64,000 nt of DNA from Gnetum montanum (Eukaryota > Streptophyta > Gnetopsida > Gnetales > Gnetaceae): NCBI GenBank assembly GCA_015680685.1, contig MNCI01017913.1:1964953-2028952 (forward strand). Reading direction: 5' to 3'. This document shows positions 11,901 through 23,934 of the stretch, piece by piece (position 1 is the stretch's first letter; each line of letters starts with the position of its first letter). The notes under the pieces were generated by a model. That model was not told the origin of the DNA and did no database searches. It saw nothing but the letters and a program-made list of their open reading frames with translations. Both the position numbers and the translations under genes were made by a program.

Positions 11901-14070
11901 TCTTGTAAGGGCTTGAAGGTTATTACCAAACTAGGCTACTCATTTGACATTTGAGCTACATGGAAAGACTCTCAAACTTCGAAACAACCTCACAACAAAA
12001 GGTCACATGCACTATGCATTTTTTGGAACATATCTAAGGAGGTTCATAGAGTTCCTAATGGTGAGGAAGGATGAATAATGGATAATTCAATATCCATACC
12101 AACTTTCCAAGCCTTGGGTGAAATATGTTTTTCCCACCATGCAGGCTTAGAATTCACTATAGAATGTTGTGGAATCACTATTTGCTACTACTAAGGAACT
12201 TACTAGTAGGCATTGTGCTTTCCCTAATAACATGAAGACTGAGCCCTAGGTTTATCATAGGAATATTAAAAATACTATGAAATTACATGCCTATGGTTGT
12301 AGAAGCAATACCAATGATTGAATAACCTTCCAAGAGGAGGTTTGTTGTTAGACTTGGCGAAGCATGTAACATGGTTGTAGGTATGCTTTAGCTTTTTTTA
12401 TTTTTTCAATTATTTTTTTTTACATTTTCTTTTTATGTTTTTCAATTATGCTATTATTTTGTTTTAGGTAGCATGTTCTAAGTTATCTTACATTTTTTTT
12501 CTTGTTATTCTTGTAGGAAAACAATAGGAATTAGTGGCCTAAGTAGTAGTAGCAGAGGTGGAGCAAAAATGCCTAGAGTAGAAGCTGCTACAATGTCATG
12601 AGGATGAGGGGTTGTCCAATGTTTCATTGGATGATTTTGATGCCATATTTTTCCCCTTAGAGCTAAGTGAACCACATGCTATCATTTCAAATGATATTAC
12701 TAGTATATATGCATTTTTTTCATATGCTTAAGTTTTGTTGTTTTATGTTTAAGCTTGGTCTTAATCATCAATTGATTATTATGCTTGTCATAGTTGTTGA
12801 TCCTCATCCCAATGCTTCAACTTCCACATTTCGCACAAATCCATGGGTGGACATTCTCAATAAGAGGAAATTCATGTGTGGGATGGCTAAAGACATGATT
12901 AATCGATTGCAATAGATTGCTCTAAATGTTGGTAAGAACTTAGCTTACTTTGCAATTTTAGTTTTTTTTATAGTCATTATACTTTTATTATTTTAGTTAT
13001 TTTATTCTTCATTATGTATTGATTATTTTTTCATTCATTATTTTTACATGTCTTTTTCTATTTTTTTCAATGTCTAAGGTTAGATGGGATCTTAACTGCC
13101 CCATTGAGATTGATCCACTACCAACTTGCCCTCGAATGTAGAGCATGTTCCAAGAAAGTTGTAAGAAAGTACCACTGAATGTGTAGTTTCCTCTACTAAA
13201 ACCTTTTTGGAAACGCAACGTTCTAGTGAGTTCCTAAGGGAACAAGTGGTAGTATTAGAAACAAAAAATAAGAAGCAGGTTAAGGTGAATAGAGATCTTA
13301 AAGATTGTAAGGAATTTGTGGAGGCCCAAGTGACCAACTAGAATGCCTTGTGAACTAAGGAGATCAATAGGGCACAGTATTGGAATTCCATACATGACAA
13401 GGTTGCCCTTGCTAGAAAGGTTATTGAGTAGAAACTACAAATGGACTTATTTGCATGGAAGGCCAAGAAGTGTAGAGATTATTATGCCTAGGTTCTTGAG
13501 TGGGACTAGACACAGAGAGACCAAAAAAAGAAGTATAAGGCTAAATATGAAGCCTATCTTAAGAGGTGAAAGAAGGATTCCACAAAACATCATAAGTTAG
13601 AGCTATTCATGAAGGGGATTCAAGAAGAGAGCATCTTCAAACTATTTGAAGGTGCTTCAACAATGGCTAATTTCCCATCCCCTTAGGTCTCTACTACTTT
13701 TGCAAAGGCAACAACTACTACATTTTTGGGGGAGTCACCTACATGGATAATGATTGATGAGAGTAGCATCTTGATAGGTATTAATCTTAGGAAGGTGGAT
13801 TGGGCCCACATGATCAACGATCAAATCATCCATTATTTGGAGGTTGTCCTTCAAAGCCTCTTGCTAGAGGATGTTGCACTAGAGCCCTCCCATGTTTGCT
13901 TATTTTATTTTTTTTAGCATGTTCTAGTTTAATTTAATTTATAATTTGGTGTCATGTTATTTTGGTTATTGATTAAACTTGTTTTATTGTGGTGCATGAA
14001 CCAAGTAACACCGAAATCCCCAATGGTGATGATAGAAGTGCTTCTCAACCCCATCCGATAACCCCTTAGT
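8943..14070 (+). pseudogene. aORF, antisense multi-exon gene of element A (degenerate copy)
   Basis: Exons inferred by comparison with B and C: 8943-9063, 10564-11016, 11114-11388, 11587-12380, 12517 to about 12690, 12794-12931, 13079 to about 13890, and about 13995-14070. Exon 2 contains LPILVVIELL-like hydrophobic sequence, MWSHLALDI and NANNTFFISHHINTLF. Exon 3 opens RVDEHGL. Exon 4 has LKYGEV and TISIPKMVNIINSFD. Exon 7 is charged and coiled-coil-like, with REQVVVLETKNKKQ and AQYWNSIHDKV. Donors and acceptors are mostly GT and AG; introns 2 and 3 have phases 2 and 1, as in B and C. Intron 1 is about 1.5 kb. The gene has many stops, and the exon 7 donor is mutated. The function is unknown. 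Confidence 0.7.
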
Positions 14071-14436
14071 GCCATCATTTGGTTATTGCCTTTGACTATC
14101 TCTACTATTTTATTGTTGATGATGCTACCATGTTATTGTGGCTAATGTTAGCCCTTGATTGTTGAGAGATAGTTTATGATTTTTAGGCATTATTTAAAAT
14201 TTTGATACATTATGTGACATGGGTTATCATGTTACAAGCATTTTGACTATTACTATTTTTTAAAATTTTTTATTTCATTTTCATGTTTCAATATTTAATT
14301 TTTCATATATGTTATACATTTTTGTTCATGTTATGAAGCTATATTGGCTAACTTATGTGATTTTGTTTGGCTATAAAATGGAAAAATTGGCTATATTGGT
14401 TACTAGGATGTGAACTAAGATGTAAATGATGATGAA

Positions 14437-14705
14437 GTATTTGCTAGTTTTAGGCCATAGCAAGACATCATGACTTGCTGGTTTTAGGCTATGAAGAGCC
14501 ATCACAATTTGCTAGTTTTAGGCCATGATAGACCATCACAATTTGCTAATTTTAGGCAATGGCGCACCATCATGATTTGTTAGTTTTAGGCCCTAGCGGG
14601 CCATTCGATCTGCAAGTTTTAGGTCATGGTGGATCCTACAATTTGCTAGTTTTAGGCCATGGTCAGTCCTACGATTTGCTAGTTTTATGTCATGGAAAGC
14701 CCTAC
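14437..14705 (-). repeat. Hairpin-tail array after protease of element A
   Basis: About eight units on the minus strand of a short stem, 6-nt loop, stem and tail TAAAACTAGCAAAT. The best stems are GGCT-cttcat-AGCC (14500-14487) and GGCC-cgctag-GGCC (14602-14589); others have G-U pairs (GGTC/GGCC) or are eroded. It lies between the end of gag-protease and the last exon of the antisense gene, as in B and C. The open frame that spans it is only a translation of the repeat. Confidence 0.75.
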
Positions 14706-14952
14706 AATTTGAAAAGAAATTTTTTTATTGGTTTTTTATGTTTTAAAATTTTTATGAGTTTTCAGGTTTTAAGCTTTTTCGGTATTTTTATGTTTTATGT
14801 TCTAAAATAGACAAGGTATAAAGGAAAATGATAAACAAGAATAAAATTTAGGCTAGATGAAAACTAAAGTTAAAACAATGTAATACAAAATGGTGCATGC
14901 AAATAGCATTTCAAATAGGCTAAGAGGATTATAGAAAAATAATGCTACATGA

Positions 14953-15610
14953 TTATAAATGCAATGGTGAGTGAATTAGGGAAGATTCAAAATTGTGAAA
15001 GTGTTTTCTAATCTTTAATAGATTAGAAAAGGTATATTGTCTACTTTTTAAAATCCTATATTTCTCATTTCCTTCGCTAAATACATTGAAGGAGAGCTCT
15101 TCCCATGATGCATCCATGATTCCATCATTGTTGGTTTTAGCCTCACATGCTCTATTAGGTTTTTCAACTTCATAATTTAAATATGGGGTTTCCTCATGAA
15201 ACTCCACTTTGGATCCTTATTCTATGTCAATATTGATGACCACTAAAGCAACCACACTATCACCATGGATGATTATTTTACCTCCCTCATAGGGTAGGTG
15301 AATTTCTTGGTGAAGGGGTAAGGAAATAGCTTATAATTGAGCTAGCCAAGGCCTGAACAAGAGGAGACTAAATATAGGTATTTCTTCCACCACCAAGAAG
15401 TTGGCTATTATGAGGAATTGTTCTCCTAGCACAAAGTCTAAAGAAATGAAGCCTTGTATGACAACTCAAGATCCATTGAAGGATTTAAGAGCAAAACTTG
15501 AAGTTTGTTGCATATGCTCTATTAGGCTTAAATATTTAATGATGGCACAAGGTATTACATTAGTTATCTCTCTATTATCAACATGCACCCTATGTACCTT
15601 ATGCTATCAT
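14953..15610 (-). pseudogene. Protease and C-terminal tail of element A gag-pro
   Basis: Minus translation gives RVHVDNREITNVIP, where B and C have VHVDDGxAxNVIP. Then come ALKSFNGS, FRPWLAQL and LPLHQEIHLPYEGGKIIIHGD (about 15340-15240), closely matching B and C. The tail reads DASWEELSFNVFSEGNEKY, which parallels DVSWSELPFDITSEGD in B. The active-site Asp-Gly is changed (DNR), so this copy is dead. The polyprotein ends near 14953, before the hairpin array. Confidence 0.75.
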
Positions 15611-15779
15611 ACCCTTATGATTACGAAAAGAGGAGCCTTGGTTGTCTTGCCATACTAGGGGTTGGTCTTAACTTTGTTATCACAAAATACTAGTGTTGTT
15701 GACTTTGTTGATTCCTTTAGTGAAGGTGGTACAATCACTACATCGATGGACTCTTCACTAGTAGGGATGTCCTTGGTAA

Positions 15780-17800
15780 TAAGTGAATAGAGGTCAACAT
15801 CTTTACTAATGCTTTGTGGTGTGCAACAGAAGTCATTACAGGGTCATATAGGCTAAGGAAGGTGTTTTTCTATTTTAGCAACTACTTGAGCTATTTCATA
15901 GCATCAAAGAAGTCCTTGTCATTGGTTATTAGCTTCTTGTTTTTATTATTCTTAACTTCCTTCATACACCCTAGGATGTGAACTTTGTGCTTCAATGGTT
16001 ATGTTTTGGCTTCTTTTTCCTTCCCTTATGACTTGGAATCCTCTCATGATTGACTAGTTGAAGCAACCTATGTGTTAGAACTCCTTGGAATAGATGAGAT
16101 GGGAGTGGGCTTTGGTAGGCCCACCTCCTTCAATGCCTTAGCCTACTTGTTTTCCTTGTTCTTAGGCTTTGGCATAGGCTTCTTACATTATTTTCTTAGG
16201 AATTTCTTGTTATTATTGTTTGGTTAAGAAGAAGCCACTATGTTAGCCACTACAAGTGGATGTTGTTTAGTTGTAAAGGTAGTTTTGGCTTTAGCAAAAT
16301 GGGGAACCATGATCACAAATTGCTCCTTGAGAGGTGTACATGAATAGATCTTTACAAAAAAAAGGGGGGCCTTAAACTATTCAAAGTTAAAGGATCACTA
16401 TCATTGTAAGGAGGTACACAAATCACGAACAACACTCATGTAGGTCTAGAATCATTGTTCACATTGAATGCAGCTATAGTATATGGGCTATTGTTGGCAT
16501 TCAATGGATCCTTGTAGAATTACATGGATTGGTATTTTTCCCCAACCTAGTTGGAGGTGCTAAGAAAAATTTGGTATCATGACCTGGAAATTAATGATAG
16601 TGGTAGAAACAGTCAAGCATAAAGTACTTAGGTACTAGCAAGTCATCCTTGATTGCAAGAGTGGGGTTCTTGATGATTTCACATAGTCTATCATGCCTCT
16701 TATGGCCATTCTAAGTCATTTTTTTATATTTTATTCTCCCACTCTTTAACAACTGATGAAGGAGTTCAAATGGTTTCCAGGGTAACTAACTATACTTATA
16801 CCTATCTTTTTATTTAAAGTTGGATCTCGTGTTGGTTGATGTAGAGGCACTAGATGTTGATGGTTGATTATTCATTGTGGGGACCTTAGGTTAACTCATT
16901 TTAGGCCCTTGTCTTATTTTTTTTCTTTGAACTCAGTGGCCATGACTACATTATTTTGTCTCCCCCTTTCCTAATCCTTCCATGTATGTTGATTCTTATA
17001 CATCACATAGGTGGGGTCATGACTAGTATTAGCAACATTTTCGATGTTCTTAGTTTGAGAAAATTCTTGACCAGGTGACCACAAATATAAATAATAAATT
17101 TTGACTTAATAAAGTTGTTAATCACCCCATAGAATATGGTGATAAGGTAAGTTTCAACTATTGTCTCTAGAATCTCATTTAGAAGACTGTTCCATCATTG
17201 TATAAACTTTTTTAGAGGCTCAATGAATCCCTTCTTGACCTTTATTTGTTAGTCAAGAGTTGTGTCATGTTTTAAGTTATACTTAAAATGATTTATAAAT
17301 TATGATATTAAGTCTTCTAGTAAGGATATAGATCATCTTGGCAATGCATGGTACCAGTCCAAGGCTTTCCTAGTAAGGGACATAGGGAAAATCTACATTA
17401 TGGTATGTGGCTAGTCTTGTAGTAAAAACACTTGAAACAAAAGGTTACATGGTGGGCATTAGAATCATCCTCATCATTGTACTTGGTGAATTGAGATATG
17501 GGGATTTCCAATGAAAGATTTATTTATGACACAATAGAACGAATTGGATCATCTTAATAGAAGTTCATGATCTTTACTATCTAGGTTATGGATACTTTAA
17601 GCTTTCATAATTATTTTGTAAGATCCTGGATCATTTGAAATGCTTGATCTAAATCTTGGGGTATTCTAGTAGGCTAGTGGATTGGTACAAATGATTTTGG
17701 TGTAAGTGGAGAGGCTTGTGGCTTGCAATGGGTTGTGGCATAGAAGGAAGAGGTTGGATCATGACAATTATAGGGAGACCAAATAACAAGAAGGACGTTG
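15780..17800 (-). pseudogene. Gag of element A
   Basis: Starting from the upstream side (about 17660, minus) are DLDQAFQMIQDLTK, then MNFYxDDPIRSIV and SQFTKYNDEDDSNAHHVTF, matching C's gag (DFYHDDPISLVV, FTKYNGEGDPNAHLVTF). A degenerate Cys/His knuckle region (FYHYHxFPGHDT, about 16600-16550) follows. The C-terminal block DFFDAMK...LSLYDPVMTS...LVKMLTSI lies near 15930-15790. Many stops interrupt it. The N-terminal quarter is missing: similarity stops near 17800 and no leader or PBS follows. Confidence 0.7.
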
Positions 17801-17839
17801 AAGCAGGTATCTAGGAAACAAAGGGTACAAAGGTTTTAT

Positions 17840-18258
17840 GTGACACTTGGGTCACTTGAGGTCCTTGGACACCTATGGACTTTTTTCCTTAAAAAATTTG
17901 GTATCAGGGACACCACAACCTTTATAATGCTTAAGCTCCCAAGGAGTGTTTTCTCTCAAGAAACACACTTAATCCATCAAGTTCCTAACAAGCTCAAAAT
18001 TTGATTTTAAGGATCCCAAAACCTTTACAATGATTTAAGGTCCACATGAAGTGTTTTCTCTTAAGAAACACTCTCAACCTCACTAGTTCCTAACAAGCTC
18101 ATTGGATGTCTTTTTGTAAGAAGCACATCAACCCCATAGAGCTTACAAAGGAAGAAATAGAATCACAAAGAGAATGTAGCTACAATTTAAAAATTCCTTA
18201 CATCTAGACTCCCACAATTACATAAAATAATTACAAAATTCATTTGATGTAAGTTTGA
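17840..18258. repeat. Unassigned stretch with a ~115-bp imperfect tandem duplication
   Basis: Two diverged copies lie side by side (about 17886-18001 and 18004-18110), sharing gtgttttctctcaagaaacac, caagttcctaacaagctca and cctttacaatg-type phrases. The shared gtgttt...aaacac is a short dyad. The stretch lies between the broken gag of A and the probable LTR start of E. I cannot assign it to either; no coding signal. Confidence 0.5.
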
Positions 18259-20530
18259 TGAAATATTCTCATGACAGTGCTTGTTCTTTTCATAAAGATA
18301 TTATTTCTTTTATAGCCTCTATCCTTGTTACATAACTATTGGAATTTATACAATGGCTTGAAAATGGCTAGCTAGAACATCTTGTTTGAGCTTGGGATTT
18401 CTTACTAAGTTTTCTGTGCTTGCATGTGGAACATCCTATTAGAAATTGGGATGTTTCACACCGAATGTCCTAGTTGGAACATCTACTACTTTTGTCAGAC
18501 ATTTGGCCTAAAGCTGGGCTTTTTCTCTAGACTATCTATAGTTCTTTTGAGATGTCTTAGTAGCTACTAGAGCATCTTTGTTTGAAGTTTAGGCTTCATG
18601 CATCCTTGAAATTTTTCATCTTTTTTTTCCAATTGAGACTTCATCATCTTAGATTGACAATGTAGCTCTCATCTTGATCTCAACTTTCTCTTTGTCCTAA
18701 TCTCTTTTAGATATCACCTTAGCTCTTATCTTGAACTCTTATCCTTATCTTTCTAAGTTTTGCAAGATTTACAAGCACCTTTTCCACATTCATCATTTTC
18801 CAAGGTTTTAACATACTAAAATATTAATAATCTCCCCTAGAATACCACCAAATTTGGACCCCTAGGTCTTAATTGCAAATTTTTCTAAGTGTCAAAATTT
18901 GGCAAATTTTTCTAACTGTTGGGACTATGCTCCCCACTGCTAGGACTACACTCTAGAGCATAGTCAGCATAGTTGACACAAATAGCCTACATTTGCAAGA
19001 TTTTTCTAAGTGCTGATAGCAATTGCAAAATTTTCTAAGGGTGGAACTATGCTCTCCCTACCAGGACTACACTTTAGAGCATAGTTAGCATAGTTGGCAC
19101 ACCAACGGATAATTTCACAAATTTTCCTAAGTGCCAAGCAAGAAGTTGTTAGGCTTCATGAGGATGGAAGAAACAGTTTGGTAGATTTTCTAACTTCTAA
19201 GGCTATGCTTCCTACTATGCTCTAGATTGTAGCTAGCGTAGGCTGTACAAGGATATTAGTTTCTACAAGATTTTTCTATGTCAAGGCTATGCTTTCACTA
19301 TTCAAGCTATGCTTCAAAGTGTAGTCAATGTAGTCTACACTGAAACACATTTTTTAGCAAAATTTATCTAAATTTTGGAATATGCTCTAGAGTGTAGTTA
19401 GCATAGTTATGCAAAAGTACCTCCAGAAGCCTGCAAAACATGGCACAAGCCTTCATCTTAGCTACAACACCTATTTAGCAAGAAAAATCAGCAATTTGCA
19501 TTATTTTGCACCTACCCATTTGTCCCAAAATTGTACCTATGCTCAACACCACTCAAAAGAGTGGACAATGTAGTCTTGAAGCATATTCTCCAAAACTACA
19601 CTATGTTCCATTATTTTTAGGTACTTGGTGGTTTGTTTGTCACTTGCACATGTAATCTTGATAGCATAGTTAGAGTTTGGTAGTCTCATGGGGTCTATAG
19701 GAGCACACCAATAGAACACCATTTGCTTTAGTGGGAATGTAGTTGGGGCTACCATAGTCCCAACTACCACTTTTCCACATGGCACTCAATCCATAGTTCA
19801 TGACAACCCTAGGCCTATAAATACCCTAGCATTTCATGTTTTAGTGGTTAGCAACGCTTGCTTTCAGTTGGCAAATTTGAGCATTAGCATTCTTGGCATT
19901 TGGCATCTAAGTGCACTTGGAATTTTGATGAACTCTATTACACCACTTGGCACCTTTGCACATCACCACAGCACCATTGCATACTGCAATCCACTATAGC
20001 TCGTAGCACACCATGACAGCTAACCTAGTAGGCCCAAACTTCAAGATAGATGTTAGTTTCTAACACCCAAACACCCTAAGATTGTGACCACCAAACCTAC
20101 TATGCTAGTTTGTACACCACATACCTCCTCAACTTTCTCTTTTTAGTTGACTACACTCCTCCCTATTTGGGCTAGTGTTGCTTTCTCTCTCTCTCACATC
20201 CTACATATTTTTAGCATTTTCTTTTACATTCTAGCACTTACTCACATTTTTTGCAATTTTCTACACTTATTTGTGGATTTGCATCCTAGTTCTGCATCAA
20301 AAACCTTGACTATGATCACCCTCATAGATATCGTGGATGTTGCAAATTCCATGAAAATCCCTCACATTCATTCATTGTAACACTTTGTAAGTTCCAGTTC
20401 AATCGACAAGATCATTCTAGGCACCCCCATCCATTTTGTAGTACGCCCTCATGTAGCTGTGGGGTCAAGGCTATACAACTATAGACCTCTTGGTATACCA
20501 TTCCAACCTTCGATATTTTTAGTTGTTATA
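18259..20530 (+). repeat. 5' LTR of element E
   Basis: The right end is well placed: ...gttata followed by gttttc and the PBS, exactly as in C (...gttaca, gttttc, PBS). The left end is inferred from TGAAATATTC at 18259, parallel to TGAAACACC at the LTR starts of B and C. This gives 2272 bp, close to B's 2285. It contains TATAAATA at 19816 and arrays of short dyad words: GAACATC/GATGT at 18380-18620 and CTATGCT...AGCATAGT at about 18920-19420, with unit spacing of roughly 90-150 bp. The matching 3' LTR is not in the window. Confidence 0.55.
19816..19823 (+). promoter_or_regulatory. TATA box of element E LTR
   Basis: TATAAATA within cctataaatacccta, 707 bases before the LTR end. It is the likely promoter of the E genomic RNA. 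Confidence 0.6.
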
Positions 20531-20536
20531 GTTTTC

Positions 20537-20555
20537 TAGTGCTAGAAGGAGGGCC
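20537..20555 (+). other. Primer-binding site of element E (tRNA-Asn type)
   Basis: TAGTGCTAGAAGGAGGGCC, against TGGCGCTAGAAGGAGGG expected from the 3' end of plant tRNA-Asn, as used by Tat elements. The second and fourth bases have changed (G to A, C to T). It lies six bases after the LTR end. Confidence 0.75.
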
Positions 20556-20906
20556 TTTGTGATTTTCTTCTTTGGCCTTCCTTAGTTTTTGCCTTGCATG
20601 TTGTCTACACTCCTATGCAAATTGGTCCCCATCATTTATTCCCCTAGAACCCTGCTTGATAGCCACTAGAGCTTACATCAAACACTTAGCCAAATTCTAG
20701 GCACTCAAGACAGCATAGTTAGCTCATAGCGTAGTGAGCGTAGTTGGCTTTGAGCATAGTTGTAGAGTTAAATATTTTTTTAACAATTTACAAATAGTCA
20801 TTTTTTTGAATTTTTATACTTAGCTATTTTTTATACCTTTTCACACTTAGTCATTTTTCTTTAATTACTAGATTTAGCTGCTTTTCTTCCTTTCACATCA
20901 TGAATC

Positions 20907-20911
20907 CTAAG
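20907..20911. repeat. Target-site duplication of element B, left copy
   Basis: CTAAG directly before the TGAAAC start of B's 5' LTR. The matching CTAAG lies at 41344-41348. Confidence 0.85.
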
Positions 20912-23196
20912 TGAAACACCACAAAATTTTGGCCTAGCACTTTTAGATGGGACTCAAGCTAAGTCATGTTGTTACCCAACATGAATACAACATGACCAAA
21001 CTCAAGAGCCTCCAAAACAACTTTAAATGACTCACAACTGGATAGGCAAGGTCCCCTCCCTTAGGCCCATAGGTGACTACACCAACTCCTGACATCTAGA
21101 ATCAAGGGTTTCAGGCTCAAAATACTTGATTTTCACTAAGTACACTTTGTTTGCATTGTGGTCATGCCGACAAGCGTAAACCCAACATGTGCACAGTGTG
21201 ACCAACTTTTGGAGCCCCAAAATTAAGCCAAAATAGGCCAAAAATAAGCACTTAGACCCTCCATGAGCTTCACCTATGCCCCCCATAGCTCCCAACCTTC
21301 AGAAATTTGATATTCAACCCCAAAATCACATGTTTTGAGTCATTCTTAGTTATTCACGCTGGGGTCACGCTGCACAACATGACCAAGCTAGAACAGCTCA
21401 ATTCAAGCCACCTCCAAGTAGAATTTTGACATGGTTTCAACTCCCGAGAGCTAGGAAATAGCTTTACATGTCTACAGGTTTTAGAAAATCAAGATTTGGG
21501 CCTCAAACATGACATTTTCAGTTATTCATGCTGGGGTCACACTTTGGTCATGCTGTGTAGTGTGACCACAGCGTGACCAACCAAAAATAGCTAAAACCAA
21601 GCAGTTTTGGGCAAGCTTTCATCATGGACTACATCCCCATGGGATAGGTAACAAGTCTACTTTCTCACGGGCTCCTGAAAATCCAACTTTAGGCTTCAAA
21701 TGATGCATTTTTAGTTAGTCACGCAGAGGTCACGCTGCACAGCATAACCATAGTGTGACCAAAAAATGGGGAAAAACAAGCATTTTTAGGCAGCATCTTC
21801 TACATCTAGGCAATCCCCAAGGATTAGAAGCACTCATACATGTCCACAAGCTTCAAAAATTCATAAGTTTGTCTTCAAACGTGCCATTTAAACTTGGTCA
21901 CGCTAGGGTCACACTTTGGTCATGCTGCACAGTGTAACCACAGTGTGACCAAACTAAACAGGCTTGAAACATAAGCAAAACTAAGTCAAAATCAACAACT
22001 AGACCACCCTGGAGAATAGGTAATAGTCAAACATCAAAAAAGGGGATCAGAATCCAAAAATTAGCTCAAAATAGAGCATGAACACTTGGTCATGCTGGGA
22101 TCACACTTTGGTCACACTACATAGCGTGACCACAACATGACCAACCAAAACAGAGCTAAAACAGCCTCTGAATGAGCTCAAATTTGACATGAAGCATCCT
22201 CTAGACCTCAAGCATCTAGATCCACTCTTAGAATAGGCTTTAGAGGTCAAAAATGGGCTCCAAATTCATCATTTTTGTTTCATACACTAGATTCTCACAC
22301 GCTTGACGCTAGACAATGACACCAAGATGCCAAGACACGTCAGACCATAGTCTCAGAAGGCCAGAGATAAAATTATTTGTTGTAATAGAGCATTATTTTG
22401 TAAATTTTTTTTATTCTTTGAGCATGCCAAGATCTTATGTTGTGGATTGCACATGCCAGCGTAAGACTTGGTCATGTTGTACGATGTACATTATATCATA
22501 TCGTGCATCTGGTCAATGCATACACTTGTCACCTAACCCGCATGTTTCACACGCTGCAGCCATAGATCTTCCTCTGGATTCAAATCCCACACTCATAAAT
22601 CCTATAAATACCTCATTTTCCCACTAAATCGAGGGTCAAAAAATTTTCAAGCATCAAGATACATAGCATTTGCAACACAAATCTCATACGCTGGGCATCA
22701 CATAAACTTGGACATGCTGAGCATCTGCAATCTTGGTCACACTATACACTAGATCTACAAACTTGTGATACCCCACCATTTGTATACCCTTCACATCAAG
22801 GCTAAATGTCTACCTTGAGACCAATTTGCAACTGTGTTCTAATCGGTGCACTTTTTGTACCTTTTTATAATAGAAATAGTTCATTTTTGCCGGCAATTGC
22901 TTGCAGTTTTCATTTTGTGCACATTCTACACTTTTTTCACTTTATTCAAACTGTTTACACATGTTTACGTACGTTTACATTTAGTTTACATTTTTGTTTA
23001 CATAGAACCCAATGCATCGCAATTTTTGTATGTTAGGGAAAGTCCTTGTTTGATCCATGTGCATACCATTCTAGGCACTCTGCCTTCATTTATTTCTAGC
23101 TTTTCCTCACAAGAAGGTAGGGTCTTACTGTGCTTTCTATAGATCTCTCAATGTTTGTTTCATTCTAGCCTCGCACCAACGATTTTGGATGGCATA
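20912..23196 (+). repeat. 5' LTR of element B
   Basis: TGAAACACCACAAAATTTTG at the start; ...ggatggcata at the end, then gtaaat and the PBS. It is colinear with 39051-41343 over its whole length, with scattered, mostly transition differences. U3 holds about six degenerate repeat units near 21170, 21354, 21540, 21725, 21905 and 22095 (period about 180 bp). Each contains versions of the near-perfect palindrome GGTCACGCTG-CA-CAGCGTGACC. TATAAATA lies at 22603. Confidence 0.92.
22603..22610 (+). promoter_or_regulatory. TATA box of B 5' LTR
   Basis: TATAAATA 586 bases before the LTR end; conserved in the 3' LTR at 40750-40757. Confidence 0.65.
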
Positions 23197-23202
23197 GTAA
23201 AT

Positions 23203-23219
23203 TGGCGCTAGAAGGAGGG
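23203..23219 (+). other. Primer-binding site of element B (tRNA-Asn)
   Basis: TGGCGCTAGAAGGAGGG is a perfect complement to the 3' end of plant tRNA-Asn including CCA. It lies six bases after the LTR. Tat-lineage elements are known to use this primer. Confidence 0.9.
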
Positions 23220-23934
23220 CCAATTTTTGTTTCCATTCACTTCTCAGCATCCTAGATCCAGAGTCCATATGGTGCCTTGTTGCTAGTGTTCCCATGATTT
23301 CATGTTCCCAGCATCCATTAAACCCTACTCTCTCAGTCCCAGATGCTGTTTCTGACTTTCTAGACATGTTGCTATTTAAACCATAGCGTCCTGCACTCTA
23401 TTCTCAAATCTTGACGCTGCCCGTAGTGTCTTGCACTCCATTCCAGCTTTAGACATTGTTCACAACATCTCTCATCATTTTCTTCCTTCTCAGACACCAT
23501 TAACAGCATCTAGCAACTTGGTTTTCCCTCCCAAATGCTACACTTAGCATCCACACACTATCCCATAGGTCAAATGCTGCATTTTAAACTCACTTGCATT
23601 TTAGCATTTCAGTTTACAGGCAACACGCTTTACTTCAGCGTTCATAGGCTATTTTCCCTTTTCAGAGTTACACGTTGCATCAGTTTAGGGTGGACACACT
23701 CTAGCTTGTTTAGGATACATGTTGAAACGTTGTATTACCATACACTACTCATATCATTTCATACACTATCTATTCTTCTTTATCGTGCCTATACTTTTCA
23801 TATGCTGCTCATAGTTTCTTTCCATATGCTGCATATATCACATGCTGTTAACCATATGCTGTTGACACTTAGCATGTATTTTCTCTCTCTTACGCTCTAA
23901 TTTCTCCCATACATTGTCTTCACAATCACTCATA
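23220..23934 (+). other. Untranslated leader of element B
   Basis: About 715 bases between PBS and gag start. It contains many dispersed words of the kind agcgtc/gatgct/catgctg (for example 23390-23460 and 23800-23860), echoing the LTR words but without clear periodicity. No protein-coding similarity seen. In element C the leader is only about 230 bases. Confidence 0.6.

Larger units (their letters stand above)
8700..17840 (-). mobile_element. Element A: Tat-like Ty3/gypsy element, gag-protease part with aORF
   Basis: On the minus strand this holds gag (17800-15780), protease (15610-14953) and a hairpin array (14705-14437). The antisense gene follows on the plus strand (8943-14070). The order gag, protease, hairpin array, antisense gene is the same as in elements B and C. 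RT, RNase H and integrase should lie left of about 8500 but are absent; that place is taken by element H. The gag N-terminus stops near 17800-17840 without a PBS or LTR. It is the most decayed of the three aORF-bearing elements. Confidence 0.75.
20531..20911 (+). other. Untranslated leader of element E, left part
   Basis: It runs from the PBS to the insertion point of element B. It contains a few CATAG/CTATG-type words near 20710-20765 and an AT-rich stretch with repeated tagctattttt/tagtcattttt phrases. No coding signal. The leader continues at 41349 on the far side of B. Confidence 0.6.

Noticed and set aside
14559-14810. Repetitive 83-codon protein with LLVLGHG-like repeats
   Set aside because: It is a translation of the hairpin-tail array on the opposite strand.
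18443-18458. gggatgtttca as the start of a minus-strand LTR (TGAAACATCC)
   Set aside because: The GAACATC/GATGT word array continues across it on both sides, so there is no boundary here; TGAAATATTC at 18259 gives an LTR length matching B.
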